In this document: in pieces, positions 56,142 to 64,000 of the stretch
How the letters are laid out: the number at the start of each line of letters is the position of its first letter
Position numbering within the stretch: the stretch's first letter is position 1
DNA from: CAVWSM01 sp963757805
GTDB taxonomy: Bacteria; Actinomycetota; Actinomycetes; Jiangellales; Jiangellaceae
Length of the DNA: 64,000 bases
Direction: 5' to 3'
NCBI GenBank assembly: GCA_963757805.1
Contig: CAVWSM010000006.1
Coordinates: forward strand, 1,421,556 to 1,485,555
Made by a program: the position numbers and the translations under genes
Notes under the pieces: model-generated
The model's input: the letters and a program-made list of their open reading frames with translations, nothing else
The model's database searches: none
Told to the model about the DNA's origin: nothing

Positions 56142-57077
56142 ATGGCCGCGGAGACGAGCAGCTCTGCACGGGCTGCCCTCAGCGGCTCCGTGCGGGGCAT
56201 GCGTGCCTCGTGGACCGCCCTCAAGCGGCTCATCCTGGCCACGATCGACAGCTGCCTGCGCTACCGGGTCACCGGGCTCGCGGCCGAGGCGGCGTTCTTC
56301 GCGGTGCTGTCGCTGCCGCCGCTGGTCTTCGGTCTGGTGGGCACGGTGGGCTACGTCGCCGACTGGCTCGGCTCACAGACGGTCATGGACATCCGCACCC
56401 AGATCATCGACTTGGCCGGCAACGTCCTCACCCCCGAGGTCGTCGACGACATCATCAGACCCACGCTGAACGACGTGCTCGAGGGCGGCGGCCGGGTCGA
56501 CGTGATCTCGCTGGGCTTCCTCATCGCGCTCTGGGCTGGGTCGCGGGCGCTCAATGTCTTCGTCGACACCATCGCGATCATGTACGGTTTTGGCGGCCAC
56601 CGGGGCATCGTGCGCACGCGCGCGCTGTCGTTCCTGCTCTACCTCGTCGCACTGGTGGTGGCGATCGTCCTGCTTCCGCTGGTGTTGGCTGGCCCGGTTT
56701 TCGTGGCTGATGTGCTGCCCGAAGGCATCGAGTGGCTGCGCCACCTTTACTGGCCCGTTGTGCTGTCGGCGTCGGTGGTCTTTCTGACGACGCTCTACTA
56801 CATCGCGGTTCCCGTACGCACAACGTGGGCCAGTGACCTCCCTGGGGCCGTGCTCTGCCTGGCCATCTGGGTCGGAGGCGCCGTGGTGTTGCGTTGGGTG
56901 CTCGACCTGTCGACGGGGAGCACGTCGATCTACGGGCCGCTCGCGGCGCCGATCGCGGTGCTCATCTGGCTGTATCTCATTTCGATCGCCGTGCTGATTG
57001 GTGCCGCGCTCAACTCGTCGTGGGACCTCTTGTGGCCCAGGGTGCCCAACCGGCGCCCGGCGCAGACACCCAGCTGA
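56142..57077 (+). CDS. YihY/virulence factor BrkB family membrane protein
   Basis: Integral membrane protein of 311 residues with about six helices (near residues 43-70, 125-150, 165-195, 210-235, 245-265, 275-300). Family text: GLAAEAAFFAVLSLPPLVFG and SIYGPLAAPIAVLIWLYLIS. The YihY family has been linked to RNase BN in error; its true role is unclear, possibly lipid or permease-like. Start ATG at 56142; divergent from the acyl-CoA dehydrogenase gene. Confidence 0.9.
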   Translation: MAAETSSSARAALSGSVRGMRASWTALKRLILATIDSCLRYRVTGLAAEAAFFAVLSLPPLVFGLVGTVGYVADWLGSQTVMDIRTQIIDLAGNVLTPEVVDDIIRPTLNDVLEGGGRVDVISLGFLIALWAGSRALNVFVDTIAIMYGFGGHRGIVRTRALSFLLYLVALVVAIVLLPLVLAGPVFVADVLPEGIEWLRHLYWPVVLSASVVFLTTLYYIAVPVRTTWASDLPGAVLCLAIWVGGAVVLRWVLDLSTGSTSIYGPLAAPIAVLIWLYLISIAVLIGAALNSSWDLLWPRVPNRRPAQTPS

Positions 57078-57173
57078 GCCCTGGCGCCTGGGCCCTTGTG
57101 CCGTGTGAACCGACCGGCCACTAGTCGCCGTACTCGTGGTCGGAAGGTCCATCACACGCCAAGGGAGACGCAC

Positions 57174-57665
57174 ATGAACCGCCGAAAGCTCGCAACCACC
57201 GTCGCAGGAGCCGTTGCCCTCATCGGGCTGGCGTCCGCTTGCGGCGGGTACGGGGACAACGACTCGTCGGACACCGCTCCGGCCGCGGCTGCCGCGGACG
57301 CAGCAGCCGTCAGCACGTTGTCGACGACGCTCGGCACGGTCGTCGTAGGTGAGGCAAGCCGCACTCTGTACGCATTCGACAACGACGAGGTCAGCCCGGC
57401 CAAGTCCGTCTGTAACGGGGACTGTGCTGCGACCTGGCCGCCAGTTCCCGCGACCACCGACGTCGAGGGTGTTGACGCCGACTTGATCGGCTCCGTCACC
57501 CGGGACGACGGCTCCGAGCAGCTCACCATCAACGACAACCCGGTGTACCTGTTCGCCAACGACGCCGCCGCCGGCGACACGAAGGGTCACGGCGTGAACG
57601 GAGTCTGGTGGGCGATGAGCCCCGACGGGGGGAAGATCTCGGGCGCTGCCGCCAGCGGGTACTGA
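57174..57665 (+). CDS. PF03640 (secreted repeat) lipoprotein, paralogue 1
   Basis: 163-residue exported lipoprotein: signal with lipobox LASAC, an Ala-rich linker, then two copies of the COG4315/PF03640 repeat. First repeat: TLYAFDNDEVSPAKSVCNGD then CAATWPPV; second: QLTINDNPVYLFANDAAAGD. Function unknown. A paralogue lies at 60234-60734. It has a good ribosome site (AAGGGAGACG). Confidence 0.9.
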   Translation: MNRRKLATTVAGAVALIGLASACGGYGDNDSSDTAPAAAAADAAAVSTLSTTLGTVVVGEASRTLYAFDNDEVSPAKSVCNGDCAATWPPVPATTDVEGVDADLIGSVTRDDGSEQLTINDNPVYLFANDAAAGDTKGHGVNGVWWAMSPDGGKISGAAASGY

Positions 57666-57783
57666 CGCGCCCCTGCGCCCGCGCCACGTACCGGGTGCGG
57701 CCGCGGGTCCCTGACCTGCACGTTTGGGCGGGTTGCCGATAAACCACCTGACGGCGGGACGCCGGGCACGTACGTTCGCCTCG

Positions 57784-58852
57784 ATGCGTGAGATTTCGAG
57801 CAAACTTGCCCAACTCGGCTGGGATGCCTCCCGTTGCCCCGAGGTCCCGGCGCTGTGTCGTCCCGCCCGGGTGTCCCGTGTGGATCGCGGTGGCGCTGAC
57901 TTGCTCGCCGAGACCGGTCCGGTACGAGCGACATTCGGCGGCGCAGTCCTCGCCGCGATGGCCCACGACCCGGTCGCCACGCCGACGGTGGGGGACTGGG
58001 TGGCTTACCGCGTCTGGGAAGACGACCGCATCACCATCGATGCGGTGCTCGAGCGTACGTCCGTGCTGCGCCGCACGTCGGCCGACGCGAGCAGCCGCGA
58101 GCAGATCCTGGCAGCCAATGTCGACCTGGTCGTGATCGTCGAGCCGCTCCATCCTGAGCCAGATCTTGGCCGCATCGAGCGCCTGCTCGTCCTCGCATGG
58201 TCGAGCGGCGCGACCCCGCTCGTCGTCCTGACCAAGGCCGACATGGTGGGTGACGCGCATACCTGGGTCACGGATGTGTCGGCGGCTGCGCCTGGTGCGG
58301 CGGTGGTCGCCGTGTCGTCCGTACGCGGCGAGGGCCTCGATGCGGTCAAGGCAGAGCTGCGCCCAGGTCGTACGGTCGTCCTGCTCGGCCAGTCCGGTGC
58401 GGGGAAGTCCACGCTCGCCAATGCGCTTGCCGGCGGCGCCGTCATGGTGACGCGAGAGCCTGCGTGCCGACGGCAAGGGTCGACACACCACGACGCACCG
58501 TCAGCTTGTGCCGCTCCCGTCGGGCGCCGTGCTGATCGACACGCCGGGACTGCGCGCTGTGTCACTGGTGGGCGACGAGGAAGCGCTGGGCGCCGCGTTC
58601 GGCGAGATCAACAAGCTCGCCGGGGAGTGCCGGTTCCGCGATTGCACGCACACCTCGGAGCCGGGCTGCGCGGTGCTCGCGGCCGTCGAGGAGGGCACTC
58701 TCGATGTGCGGCGACTGGAGTCGTGGCACAAGTTGCGGCGGGAGGTGCGCTGGCAGCAGATGCGCTATGACGCGCGGCTGCGCGCACAGGAGCGGGCGCG
58801 GTGGAAGTCGGTCAGCAAGAGCATGCGTCGAGACGGACGCACCCGCCCCTGA
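57784..58852 (+). CDS. rsgA: Ribosome small-subunit-dependent GTPase A, one frameshift
   Basis: Circularly permuted GTPase that helps mature the 30S subunit. OB-fold N-terminus, then G4 VVLTKADMVG, G5 AVSSVRGEG, G1 LLGQSGAGKSTLANAL, G3 IDTPGLRAV, and a zinc site ECRFRDCTHTSEPGC. A surplus base at 58459, directly after GAG, breaks the frame between G1 and G3; without it VTRE joins LRADGKGRHTTTHRQ, the family text. Corrected length about 355 residues. Confidence 0.9.
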
Positions 58853-58882
58853 GCCTGCCCGGTATGGGTAGAGTGCCCAGCC

Positions 58883-59257
58883 ATGTCGGTGAAGTGGATT
58901 GCGGCTGGTGTGACCACCGCGGTGCTGGTGCTGTCGGGCTGCTCCGAGGTGCAGGATGCGGTCGACTCGGCGACCAATGACGCGGCGGCGGAGGCGATCG
59001 AGTCGATCCTCAGTGACCAGCTTGCCGCGCACGACATCCAGCTCGACGGTCCGCCTGAGTGCAACCCCGACCTGTCCGTGGAAGGCGTCGGCGCCGAGGG
59101 AACCGTCGACTGCTCGGCCCGTACGACTGAGGGCTTCGAGGTCTCCGCGACGTTCGAAGGCTCGCTCGACACGTCGGGCTGCGCCGGCTCGCTTGTCGTC
59201 ACTGTCGATGGCGACGAGGTGGTCAACGAGTCCAATCTCGCTGGCTGCTCGATCTAG
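58883..59257 (+). CDS. DUF4333 domain-containing lipoprotein
   Basis: 124-residue lipoprotein with signal and lipobox VLSGC, followed by a DUF4333 domain (AHDIQLDGPPECNPDLSVEG then VDCSARTTEGFEVSATFEGS). Cys pairs suggest disulfides outside the cell. Function unknown. It lies 30 bp after rsgA and may be co-transcribed with it. Confidence 0.88.
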   Translation: MSVKWIAAGVTTAVLVLSGCSEVQDAVDSATNDAAAEAIESILSDQLAAHDIQLDGPPECNPDLSVEGVGAEGTVDCSARTTEGFEVSATFEGSLDTSGCAGSLVVTVDGDEVVNESNLAGCSI

Positions 59258-59272
59258 CCGGTCGAGGGTCGC

Positions 59273-59839
59273 TCAGGTTTCGCTCGTCGGAATTGGGCGA
59301 TAGCAGAGCAGCACATTGCCCGACTTGAACGTGGTCGTCCGCAGCAGTTCGAGGTTCACGCGACTGGACAGGGCGCCGAGCAGCGATCGTCCCTTGTTGA
59401 CGAGCACCGGGGCTACCAGGATGCGTAGCTCGTCGACGAGCCCCGCTGCGATGAGCTCGGCGGTGAGGTGCGCGCTTCCGAATACTGCGATGTCCTTGCC
59501 GGGCTTGCCCTTGAGCTCGCCGATCTCGCGTACGAGGTCACCGCTGGCGAGCGTCGTGTTGTTCCAGTCGGCTGACGAGAGCGACGACGAGAAGACCACC
59601 TTGGGCAAGGCGTTCATGAAGTCGGCGGTCTCTGGAAAGTCGCGGGCCAGATCGGTCGGCCAGAACGCCGCCATGACTTCGTAGGTCTTGCGACCGAATA
59701 CCAGTACGCCGATGTCGCGCAGCTGGCTGTTGGAGAACTCGATGAACTCGTCGTCCACGGCGGGCCAGTCGAACGAACCCTCCGGCCCCTCGTCGAAGCC
59801 GTCGAGGGAGGTCACGATGAAGGAGAACAAATTGGGCAT
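59273..59839 (-). CDS. Dihydrofolate reductase family protein (RibD C-terminal-like)
   Basis: 188-residue NADPH-binding reductase fold: MPNLFSFIVTSLDGFDEGPE at the N-terminus, VLVFGRKTYEVMAAFWPTD, DIAVFGSAHLTAELIAAGLV and ILVAPVLVNKGRSL. Members include DHFR-like proteins with unknown substrate. Convergent with the DUF4333 gene. Confidence 0.9.
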   Translation of the reverse strand: MPNLFSFIVTSLDGFDEGPEGSFDWPAVDDEFIEFSNSQLRDIGVLVFGRKTYEVMAAFWPTDLARDFPETADFMNALPKVVFSSSLSSADWNNTTLASGDLVREIGELKGKPGKDIAVFGSAHLTAELIAAGLVDELRILVAPVLVNKGRSLLGALSSRVNLELLRTTTFKSGNVLLCYRPIPTSET

Positions 59840-59862
59840 GCCAAACCTCCGGCGGGGGTGCC

Positions 59863-60129
59863 TTACAGCTTTGTAGACCGACGGTCGGGGCTGAACTCAT
59901 CGGCGACCCGGCCGCCCAGCAAAATGACGCCGGCGCCGCCGAGGAGCAGCGCGGCGACGGTCAGTTCGTGCCCGGGCTGCCCTGCGATCAGGCATCCGGC
60001 GGCCACAGCCACCTCGATCTCGATGGCTCCGGCGACTCTTGCATCACGTGTTGATCTCAGTTCGGACGCATCCCCGAACCGCTCGAACCATTCAGCCTGT
60101 TCCGCCGTAGACCCCGTAGACCAATGTGC
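59863..60129 (-). CDS. Hypothetical small membrane protein, start unclear
   Basis: About 85 residues in open frame with STAEQAEWFERFGDASELRS followed by two hydrophobic stretches (VAGAIEIEVAVAAGCLIAG and ELTVAALLLGGAGVILLGG). No ATG or GTG precedes the readable part closely, so the start is unresolved and it may be a remnant. The two-helix pattern is a plausible protein. Low confidence. Confidence 0.35.
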   Translation of the reverse strand, partial: AHWSTGSTAEQAEWFERFGDASELRSTRDARVAGAIEIEVAVAAGCLIAGQPGHELTVAALLLGGAGVILLGGRVADEFSPDRRSTKL

Positions 60130-60233
60130 GGGACCCCGCGTGCGTCGCGGCCCATGGCGCTTGCTCAGCCCCGCGTACTCGTGTCCAGGACATCCAGGCA
60201 CTGGGTGGCACATCGGCTGGAAGGGGAACTCTG

Positions 60234-60734
60234 ATGAACCGACTTGCTCGGACGGCATCCGTCGCAGTAGCCACCCTGGTACTCGTGCTGACCGGCGCCT
60301 GCGGCGACGATGACGACGACGGCAGCACCGCTGGAACGCCGACCGCAGACGACACCGCTGCGGAGGACTCGGCCGCTCCCGCTGCAGGGGGATCGGTAGC
60401 CACTGCCGACGCTGGCGACCTCGGCACCATCCTCGTCAACGAGGACGGCTTCACCCTGTACATGTTCGACAACGACACGACCACCCCCCCGACGTCCAAC
60501 TGCTACGACCAGTGCGCCACTAACTGGCCCCCCGTCCCCGCCACGACTGATGCAGAAGGCGTGGACGCCGCACTGCTCGGCTCCGCCACAAGGACCGACG
60601 GCGAGGAGCAGTTGACCATCAACAACTACCCGGTTTACCTGTTCATGGGTGACCAGGCCGCGGGTGACACCAACGGACAAGCCAGCAACGGCGTCTGGTG
60701 GGTGCTCAGCCCCGAGGGCCAACCCATCCGGTAA
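60234..60734 (+). CDS. PF03640 (secreted repeat) lipoprotein, paralogue 2
   Basis: 166-residue paralogue of 57174-57665: signal with lipobox LTGAC, an acidic low-complexity linker, and two PF03640 repeats (TLYMFDNDTTTPPTSNCYDQ, QLTINNYPVYLFMGDQAAGD). Layout and spacing are the same. A duplication within this window followed by divergence is likely. Function unknown. Confidence 0.9.
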   Translation: MNRLARTASVAVATLVLVLTGACGDDDDDGSTAGTPTADDTAAEDSAAPAAGGSVATADAGDLGTILVNEDGFTLYMFDNDTTTPPTSNCYDQCATNWPPVPATTDAEGVDAALLGSATRTDGEEQLTINNYPVYLFMGDQAAGDTNGQASNGVWWVLSPEGQPIR

Positions 60735-60780
60735 GAGCAGACGCCTCCTACGACGTGATGCGTTCGGATGTCGGGTTCTA

Positions 60781-62247
60781 CTAGGCCGGAGTGGCCGCTC
60801 CGAACCAGGTCGCAAGTGTTTGAGGCAGCTCAGGGTCCGTGAGGTCTCCTGCCCAGGCGACATGTCCGTCGGGTCGGATCACCACGGCCGGGGGCGCAGC
60901 GATCTCGCCAAGGACCGGGAGCTCCCACACGCCATCGTGCGTGGCGTCGACCAACCGGACTCGATTCGCCCAAGGAGAAATATCGAAACCGCCGGGTTCA
61001 CCGAGGTTGAGGAGCACGGGCCGGGCGTCGTGCAGCAGGGTGAATACGCGCGTGGGACCGTCCGCGGTCTGCAAGTCGAGGTCGGGCATGCGCCGCCCGA
61101 GCAGCGGGTGTCCCTCTCCGAGGTCGTAGTGGATGTCGAGACCGGAGATCATCGCGGCGATGCGCTTGCGCGGCTCGTCCATGCTCAGCAGTTCGAGCAT
61201 GGTGTCGCGGAGGGCCCTGCTGCGCTCGTCGGTGCGGCTGAGCGCGACCTGCGCCATGGTGTTGTGCAACACCCGGGCACCGACCGGATGGCGTTCGGCG
61301 TGGTAGGTGTCCAGGAGGCTTTCGGGTGATGTCTTGTTGACCACCTGGGCCAGCTTCCATCCCAGGTTCACGGCATCCTGCACGCCGGTGTTGAGGCCCT
61401 GGCCGCCCTGCGGGGGATGCACGTGTGCGGCGTCCCCGGCCAGCAGCACGCGTCCCTCGCGGTAGGACGCCGCCTGCCGGGTCATGTCGGTGAACCGGGA
61501 GATCCAGGTGGGGCTGTGCACGCCGTAGTCCGTCCCGTAAGCGGCGACGAGCGTCTCGCTCAGGTCCTGCAGCGTGGGTTCGCCGGTGTGTTCGATCTCC
61601 TTCTCGAGCAATACGACGCCGTACGGATTTCCACCCTCCTCCCGGTTGACGGGGCCGATGCCGCCACCCTCGGGGCGCATGCCGATCTGCGGCTCTTCGT
61701 CCATCTCGACCTGGGCGATTATGTAGCTGGTCGTCGGGTCCCACCCAGGGAAGTCGATGCCGGCCGCCTTGCGAATCAGGCTGCGTCCTCCGTCGCACCC
61801 GACGAGATACTCGGCTCGGAGCGACGTGTCATCGAACAGCTCGACGTCGACGCCACTGTCGTCCTGGGTGAAGCCCTCCACCTCTCGGCCACGGAGGATG
61901 GGGACCCCGAGCTCTTCGACCCAGTCGGCCAGGATGGGCTCGAAGTGGCTCTGCCAGAGCGCAAGGAGGTAGTTGTGGCGGGTGGGGAAGTCGCTGATGT
62001 CCAAGAAGGTCCCGGCGTAGCCGACGAACGGATGCACTTGGCCCTGCGAGAGGAAGCGTTCCGCGATGCCACGCTGATCGAGCACCTCGATGGTGCGGGA
62101 GTGGAGACCCCCGCCCCGCGAACCGTCGAGATCCTGACTGGTGCGGCGTTCGACGATGACGACGTCGACCCCCGCCAACGCCAGCTCGCCCGCCAACATC
62201 AGCCCGGTCGGGCCGCCTCCTGCGATCACCACCGCATGTTCGGTCAT
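60781..62247 (-). CDS. FAD-dependent monooxygenase with thioredoxin-like C-terminal domain
   Basis: Aromatic-hydroxylase-type flavoprotein of 488 residues: FAD motif VVIAGGGPTGLMLAGELALA, DG region VGCDGGRSLIRKAAG, and GDAAHVHPPQGGQGLNTG. Residues about 380-488 (RMPDLDLQTADGPTRVFTLL onward) resemble the phenol-hydroxylase C-terminal thioredoxin-like domain, absent from the monooxygenase at 25887. Substrate unknown; rifampicin-, tetracycline- or phenol-modifying relatives exist. Start ATG at 62247. Confidence 0.92.
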   Translation of the reverse strand: MTEHAVVIAGGGPTGLMLAGELALAGVDVVIVERRTSQDLDGSRGGGLHSRTIEVLDQRGIAERFLSQGQVHPFVGYAGTFLDISDFPTRHNYLLALWQSHFEPILADWVEELGVPILRGREVEGFTQDDSGVDVELFDDTSLRAEYLVGCDGGRSLIRKAAGIDFPGWDPTTSYIIAQVEMDEEPQIGMRPEGGGIGPVNREEGGNPYGVVLLEKEIEHTGEPTLQDLSETLVAAYGTDYGVHSPTWISRFTDMTRQAASYREGRVLLAGDAAHVHPPQGGQGLNTGVQDAVNLGWKLAQVVNKTSPESLLDTYHAERHPVGARVLHNTMAQVALSRTDERSRALRDTMLELLSMDEPRKRIAAMISGLDIHYDLGEGHPLLGRRMPDLDLQTADGPTRVFTLLHDARPVLLNLGEPGGFDISPWANRVRLVDATHDGVWELPVLGEIAAPPAVVIRPDGHVAWAGDLTDPELPQTLATWFGAATPA

Positions 62248-62946
62248 CGCCGCTCCCCGGCGAACGCTGCGCCGGACGGGACAGCCACCTCGCGCAAAGC
62301 GATCCGCGCGCCAGCGCCGGTCGCCCGCATCCTCCGCACCAACTCCTCGCCGGTTCAGCGCTCCCGCTCGACCCATCTGTCGAAGGCAACACACGCATTC
62401 CACAACTCCTGGCTTCATAGGTTTTGCCGTGACCGGCTCACCGAATGAGTCATGGTCAGCACGTTTGGGTCGCTTGCGGCAAGCTGAACCGCACCGGGTT
62501 CAGCAGAGGCTCTGGGGTGTCCCCGGTTTCGTGGAGCCTGGTTATTGGATTCTCACGCCACCTCGGTTGGTGGTTGGTTCTCGAACTCGAGCGGTGTAAG
62601 CATTCCGAGCCAGCTTGTTTCACGTCGCTCGGCCCCTTGTAAATGCCTTGACCGGGCACGGGTGCCGGGCTGTCGATTTTCGTCTCCTGCTGAGACGGGC
62701 GGAACGGGTGGTCGGTGCCAAGACTTGCGTCACAAAACGGTCGCGGGCGGCCGTGCCGGTGACGGCGTCTGCAGACGTGTGGTGCGCGATCTGCACCCGG
62801 GTGCCGTCCACTAGGCGACCCGCTCGGGTCGCACGCCGTCCCATCGCCACACGGCGTCGCCGACCATGGCCCGCGGCGGTTACGCCACGCCTGAGAGATC
62901 GAACATGCTCGGGTGGCGCAGGGATCTCCGCCACTATGGGAGAGCC
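62248..62946. other. Gene-poor stretch with transposase remnant
   Basis: About 700 bases with no intact gene. The only recognisable content is a C-terminal transposase remnant at 62553-62640 (listed separately). Reading frames here look like noise in all six frames. It may be a scar of past insertion. Confidence 0.5.
62553..62640 (-). pseudogene. IS3-family transposase C-terminal remnant
   Basis: In one minus-strand frame the text reads RRETSWLGMLTPLEFENQP then PTEVA and a stop at 62553, the usual end of IS3-family OrfB integrases (R-x2-S-x-LGMLTP-x-E-x-E). Only about 28 residues remain; no inverted repeats were found. Call rests on this short block. Confidence 0.5.
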
Positions 62947-63090
62947 ACGCGCCACCCACATCGAGGAAAGGGCTCACCGATGGTTTGGCTCGTGATCGCC
63001 CTCCTTCTCGTCAAGAGCACGCGCCACCCACATCGAGGGAGTTGTCTCACCGATGGTTTGGCTTTTTACATCGCCCTCCTTCTCGTCGGC
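62947..63090. repeat. Tandem duplication of about 72 bp
   Basis: ACGCGCCACCCACATCGAGG begins at 62947 and again at 63019, and both copies continue with CTCACCGATGGTTTGGCT and CATCGCCCTCCTTCTCGTC or close variants. An indel of one base after the shared block shifts the frame between copies. The duplication covers the start region of the gene at 62980. Confidence 0.8.
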
Positions 63091-63261
63091 TACTTCGTGT
63101 CGCTGATCCTCAACCCGTGGGTGACCTGCTCGAAGTGCCACGGGAAGCCCAAGAGTCAGGGCTGGGTGTACGGCTACGCGCACAACATCTGCCCGAAATG
63201 TAAGGGCACGGGGCAGCAGCCTCGCCTCGGCCGACGCATGTTCCGCACAAGTAAGTCGTAG
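62980..63261 (+). CDS. Small membrane protein with CxxC zinc-binding pairs
   Basis: 93-residue protein: hydrophobic helices at about 1-13 and 29-48 (FYIALLLVGYFVSLILNP), then a DnaJ-like zinc site TCSKCHGKPKSQ and NICPKCKGTGQQ, and a basic tail. The duplication upstream puts an extra start region in front; the second ATG (63053) is out of frame, so the longer N-terminus MVWLVIALLLVKSTRH is used if translated. Function unknown. Confidence 0.6.
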   Translation: MVWLVIALLLVKSTRHPHRGSCLTDGLAFYIALLLVGYFVSLILNPWVTCSKCHGKPKSQGWVYGYAHNICPKCKGTGQQPRLGRRMFRTSKS

Positions 63262-63341
63262 CCCTGCGTCGACGATGACCAGGTGCGGCTGCTGCGCGCC
63301 ATCGACTAACTGTGGGGCGGCGGCCCTTCGTTGCGGTGTGC

Positions 63342-63811
63342 CTACTCGGCTTCTGTTGCGTCCCCTTCCGGTGGGGCCACGCCGGTCCGTAGCGGCCGCT
63401 GGTGGGCGTGTGCGTCCCTGTTGGACTTGCGGTAGCCGATGTAGGCGCCGAAGGCCGTGAACGCGGCGGTCATGATTCCGAGGGCGGCAATGGTGAGGGC
63501 CGACCAGTTGAGTCCTCCGCCGTCGTCCCCGGTGGAGATACGTACGTCGAGGATGACAGTGCTGGCCGCGTCGGGGGTGCTGCCTGGGACGGTGACGGTG
63601 GCGGTCGCGCCTGGGGTGTCCGAAGGTGAGCTTGTGCTGCTCACGGTCGGCAACGCCGACGGCTCATCCCGATCGCTCAGCGACCAGATTATGGCCACGA
63701 CGGAACCGACCGTGGTGACGACAACGACGACAGTGATGAAAACAACTGCTGCGGTTTGAAGCGCTCCTCCCGCTCTTCAGCAGTTTCGCGATCTCGGGGC
63801 CCGGTGGGCAT
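63342..63811 (-). CDS. Hypothetical two-helix membrane protein, one frame change
   Basis: Starts MPTGPRDRETAEERE at 63811; a frame change near 63765 (in GAGGAG) leads into the helix TAAVVFITVVVVVTTVGSVV, an extracytoplasmic Ser/Thr-rich region, and a second helix ALTIAALGIMTAAFTAFGAY with a basic tail. The downstream part alone (118 residues, GTG 63698) would lack the first helix. Function unknown. Confidence 0.55.
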
Positions 63812-63883
63812 GGCGGCTCCTAGTCGCGGGGAAGGCGCGCCACCGAGGATGCCGAGTCTGCTCCCAGCCTGCAAGAGACAGCG

Positions 63884-63929
63884 TGTTCCCGTGTGTTCCC
63901 GCGGACCTGTTGTTCCCGTGGTGTTCCCG
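63884..63929. repeat. Four TGTTCCCG repeats upstream of 63342-63811
   Basis: TGTTCCCG occurs at 63884, 63894, 63911 and 63922. An imperfect inverse (GGGAAC) follows at 63939. The set lies about 75-120 bp upstream of the gene start at 63811. Iteron- or operator-like, but no binder is known. Confidence 0.5.
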
Positions 63930-63951
63930 CGAGCCCGTGGGAACGGTAAGA

Positions 63952-63981
63952 GGCCGGACTCCCTGACTGGGGAATCCGGCC
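63952..63981. terminator. Hairpin near the window end
   Basis: GGCCGGA (63952-63958) and TCCGGCC (63975-63981) form a 7-bp stem with a 16-base loop. A terminator of a gene beyond the window edge is likely, but no gene is visible to confirm it. Confidence 0.5.
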
Positions 63982-64000
63982 ACTGACCTGCGCCTTTGTG

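Noticed and set aside
3180..58459. Programmed ribosomal frameshifting as the cause of the GAG-linked frame breaks
   Set aside because: The genes are unrelated, no slippery heptamer or downstream pseudoknot is common to the sites, and sequence error is simpler.
1..64000. tRNA, rRNA or CRISPR arrays
   Set aside because: No T-loop-like signatures, rRNA text or regularly spaced direct repeats were seen by eye; a covariance search would be needed to be sure.

Overview
This is a high-G+C actinobacterial chromosome segment. The evidence is the actinobacterial family content (DUF3000 protein, HemQ-type haem synthesis, DUF4349 and DUF4333 lipoproteins, a 13E12-type HNH protein, split LigD-polymerase and LigC genes), dense GTG/ATG starts with 4-bp gene overlaps, and a Streptomyces/Nocardioides-like order of fadA/fadJ, rnd, DUF3000 and hem genes. 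A Propionibacteriales (Nocardioides-like) host is my best inference, not a demonstrated fact.

Layout. 0-10.6 kb is core metabolism: an ABC-2 exporter pair, beta-oxidation genes fadJ and fadA, an AlkD-like repair protein, a FAD oxidoreductase, RNase D, a DUF3000 protein and hemE. 10.6-28.1 kb is an accessory block lying between hemE and the hemG-hemQ operon. It holds an ABC permease remnant, a TetR/hydrolase pair, a secreted-type tyrosine phosphatase, a three-gene operon built on a PEP-utilising (PPDK-like) enzyme and two membrane proteins, a hemerythrin protein, a DHA2 exporter, a MalT-like LuxR regulator, small coupled ORFs, a hydrolase, an NmrA-DUF1772 fusion and a FAD monooxygenase. 28.2-30.8 kb returns to haem synthesis (hemG, hemQ, one unknown). 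30.9-38.5 kb has a TetM-like GTPase, MsrB, LigD polymerase, LigC, two paralogous unknown proteins, a RibD-like reductase and ZapE. 38.5-47 kb has a haloperoxidase-family protein, a badly frame-disrupted subtilisin, an aldo/keto reductase and a disrupted HNH gene. 47-56 kb holds PPK2, the assimilatory sulfur/sirohaem operon (nirA, zinc ribbon, cysH, cysG-like, sirB) behind a cysteine leader peptide, glyA behind a ZTP riboswitch, and an acyl-CoA dehydrogenase. 56-64 kb holds a YihY membrane protein, paired PF03640 lipoproteins, rsgA, a second FAD monooxygenase and small membrane proteins.

How the genes work together. The sulfur operon is self-contained: APS/PAPS reduction, sulfite reduction and the sirohaem cofactor for the reductase are made from one transcript with four 4-bp overlaps. 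hemE, hemG and hemQ belong to the coproporphyrin-dependent haem route. The LuxR regulator and the neighbouring DHA2 exporter share a near-identical 40-bp promoter-region motif, which suggests one small regulon.

Sequence quality. Many conserved genes are broken by single-base frame changes (fadJ, the TetM-like gene, the subtilisin, the aldo/keto reductase, the HNH gene, sirB, the cysG-like gene, cysH, nirA, the acyl-CoA dehydrogenase, rsgA). At least seven of these are repaired by removing one base directly after a GAG triplet. Sequencing or assembly error is the most likely cause, so the broken genes should be read as probably functional in the organism unless stated otherwise.
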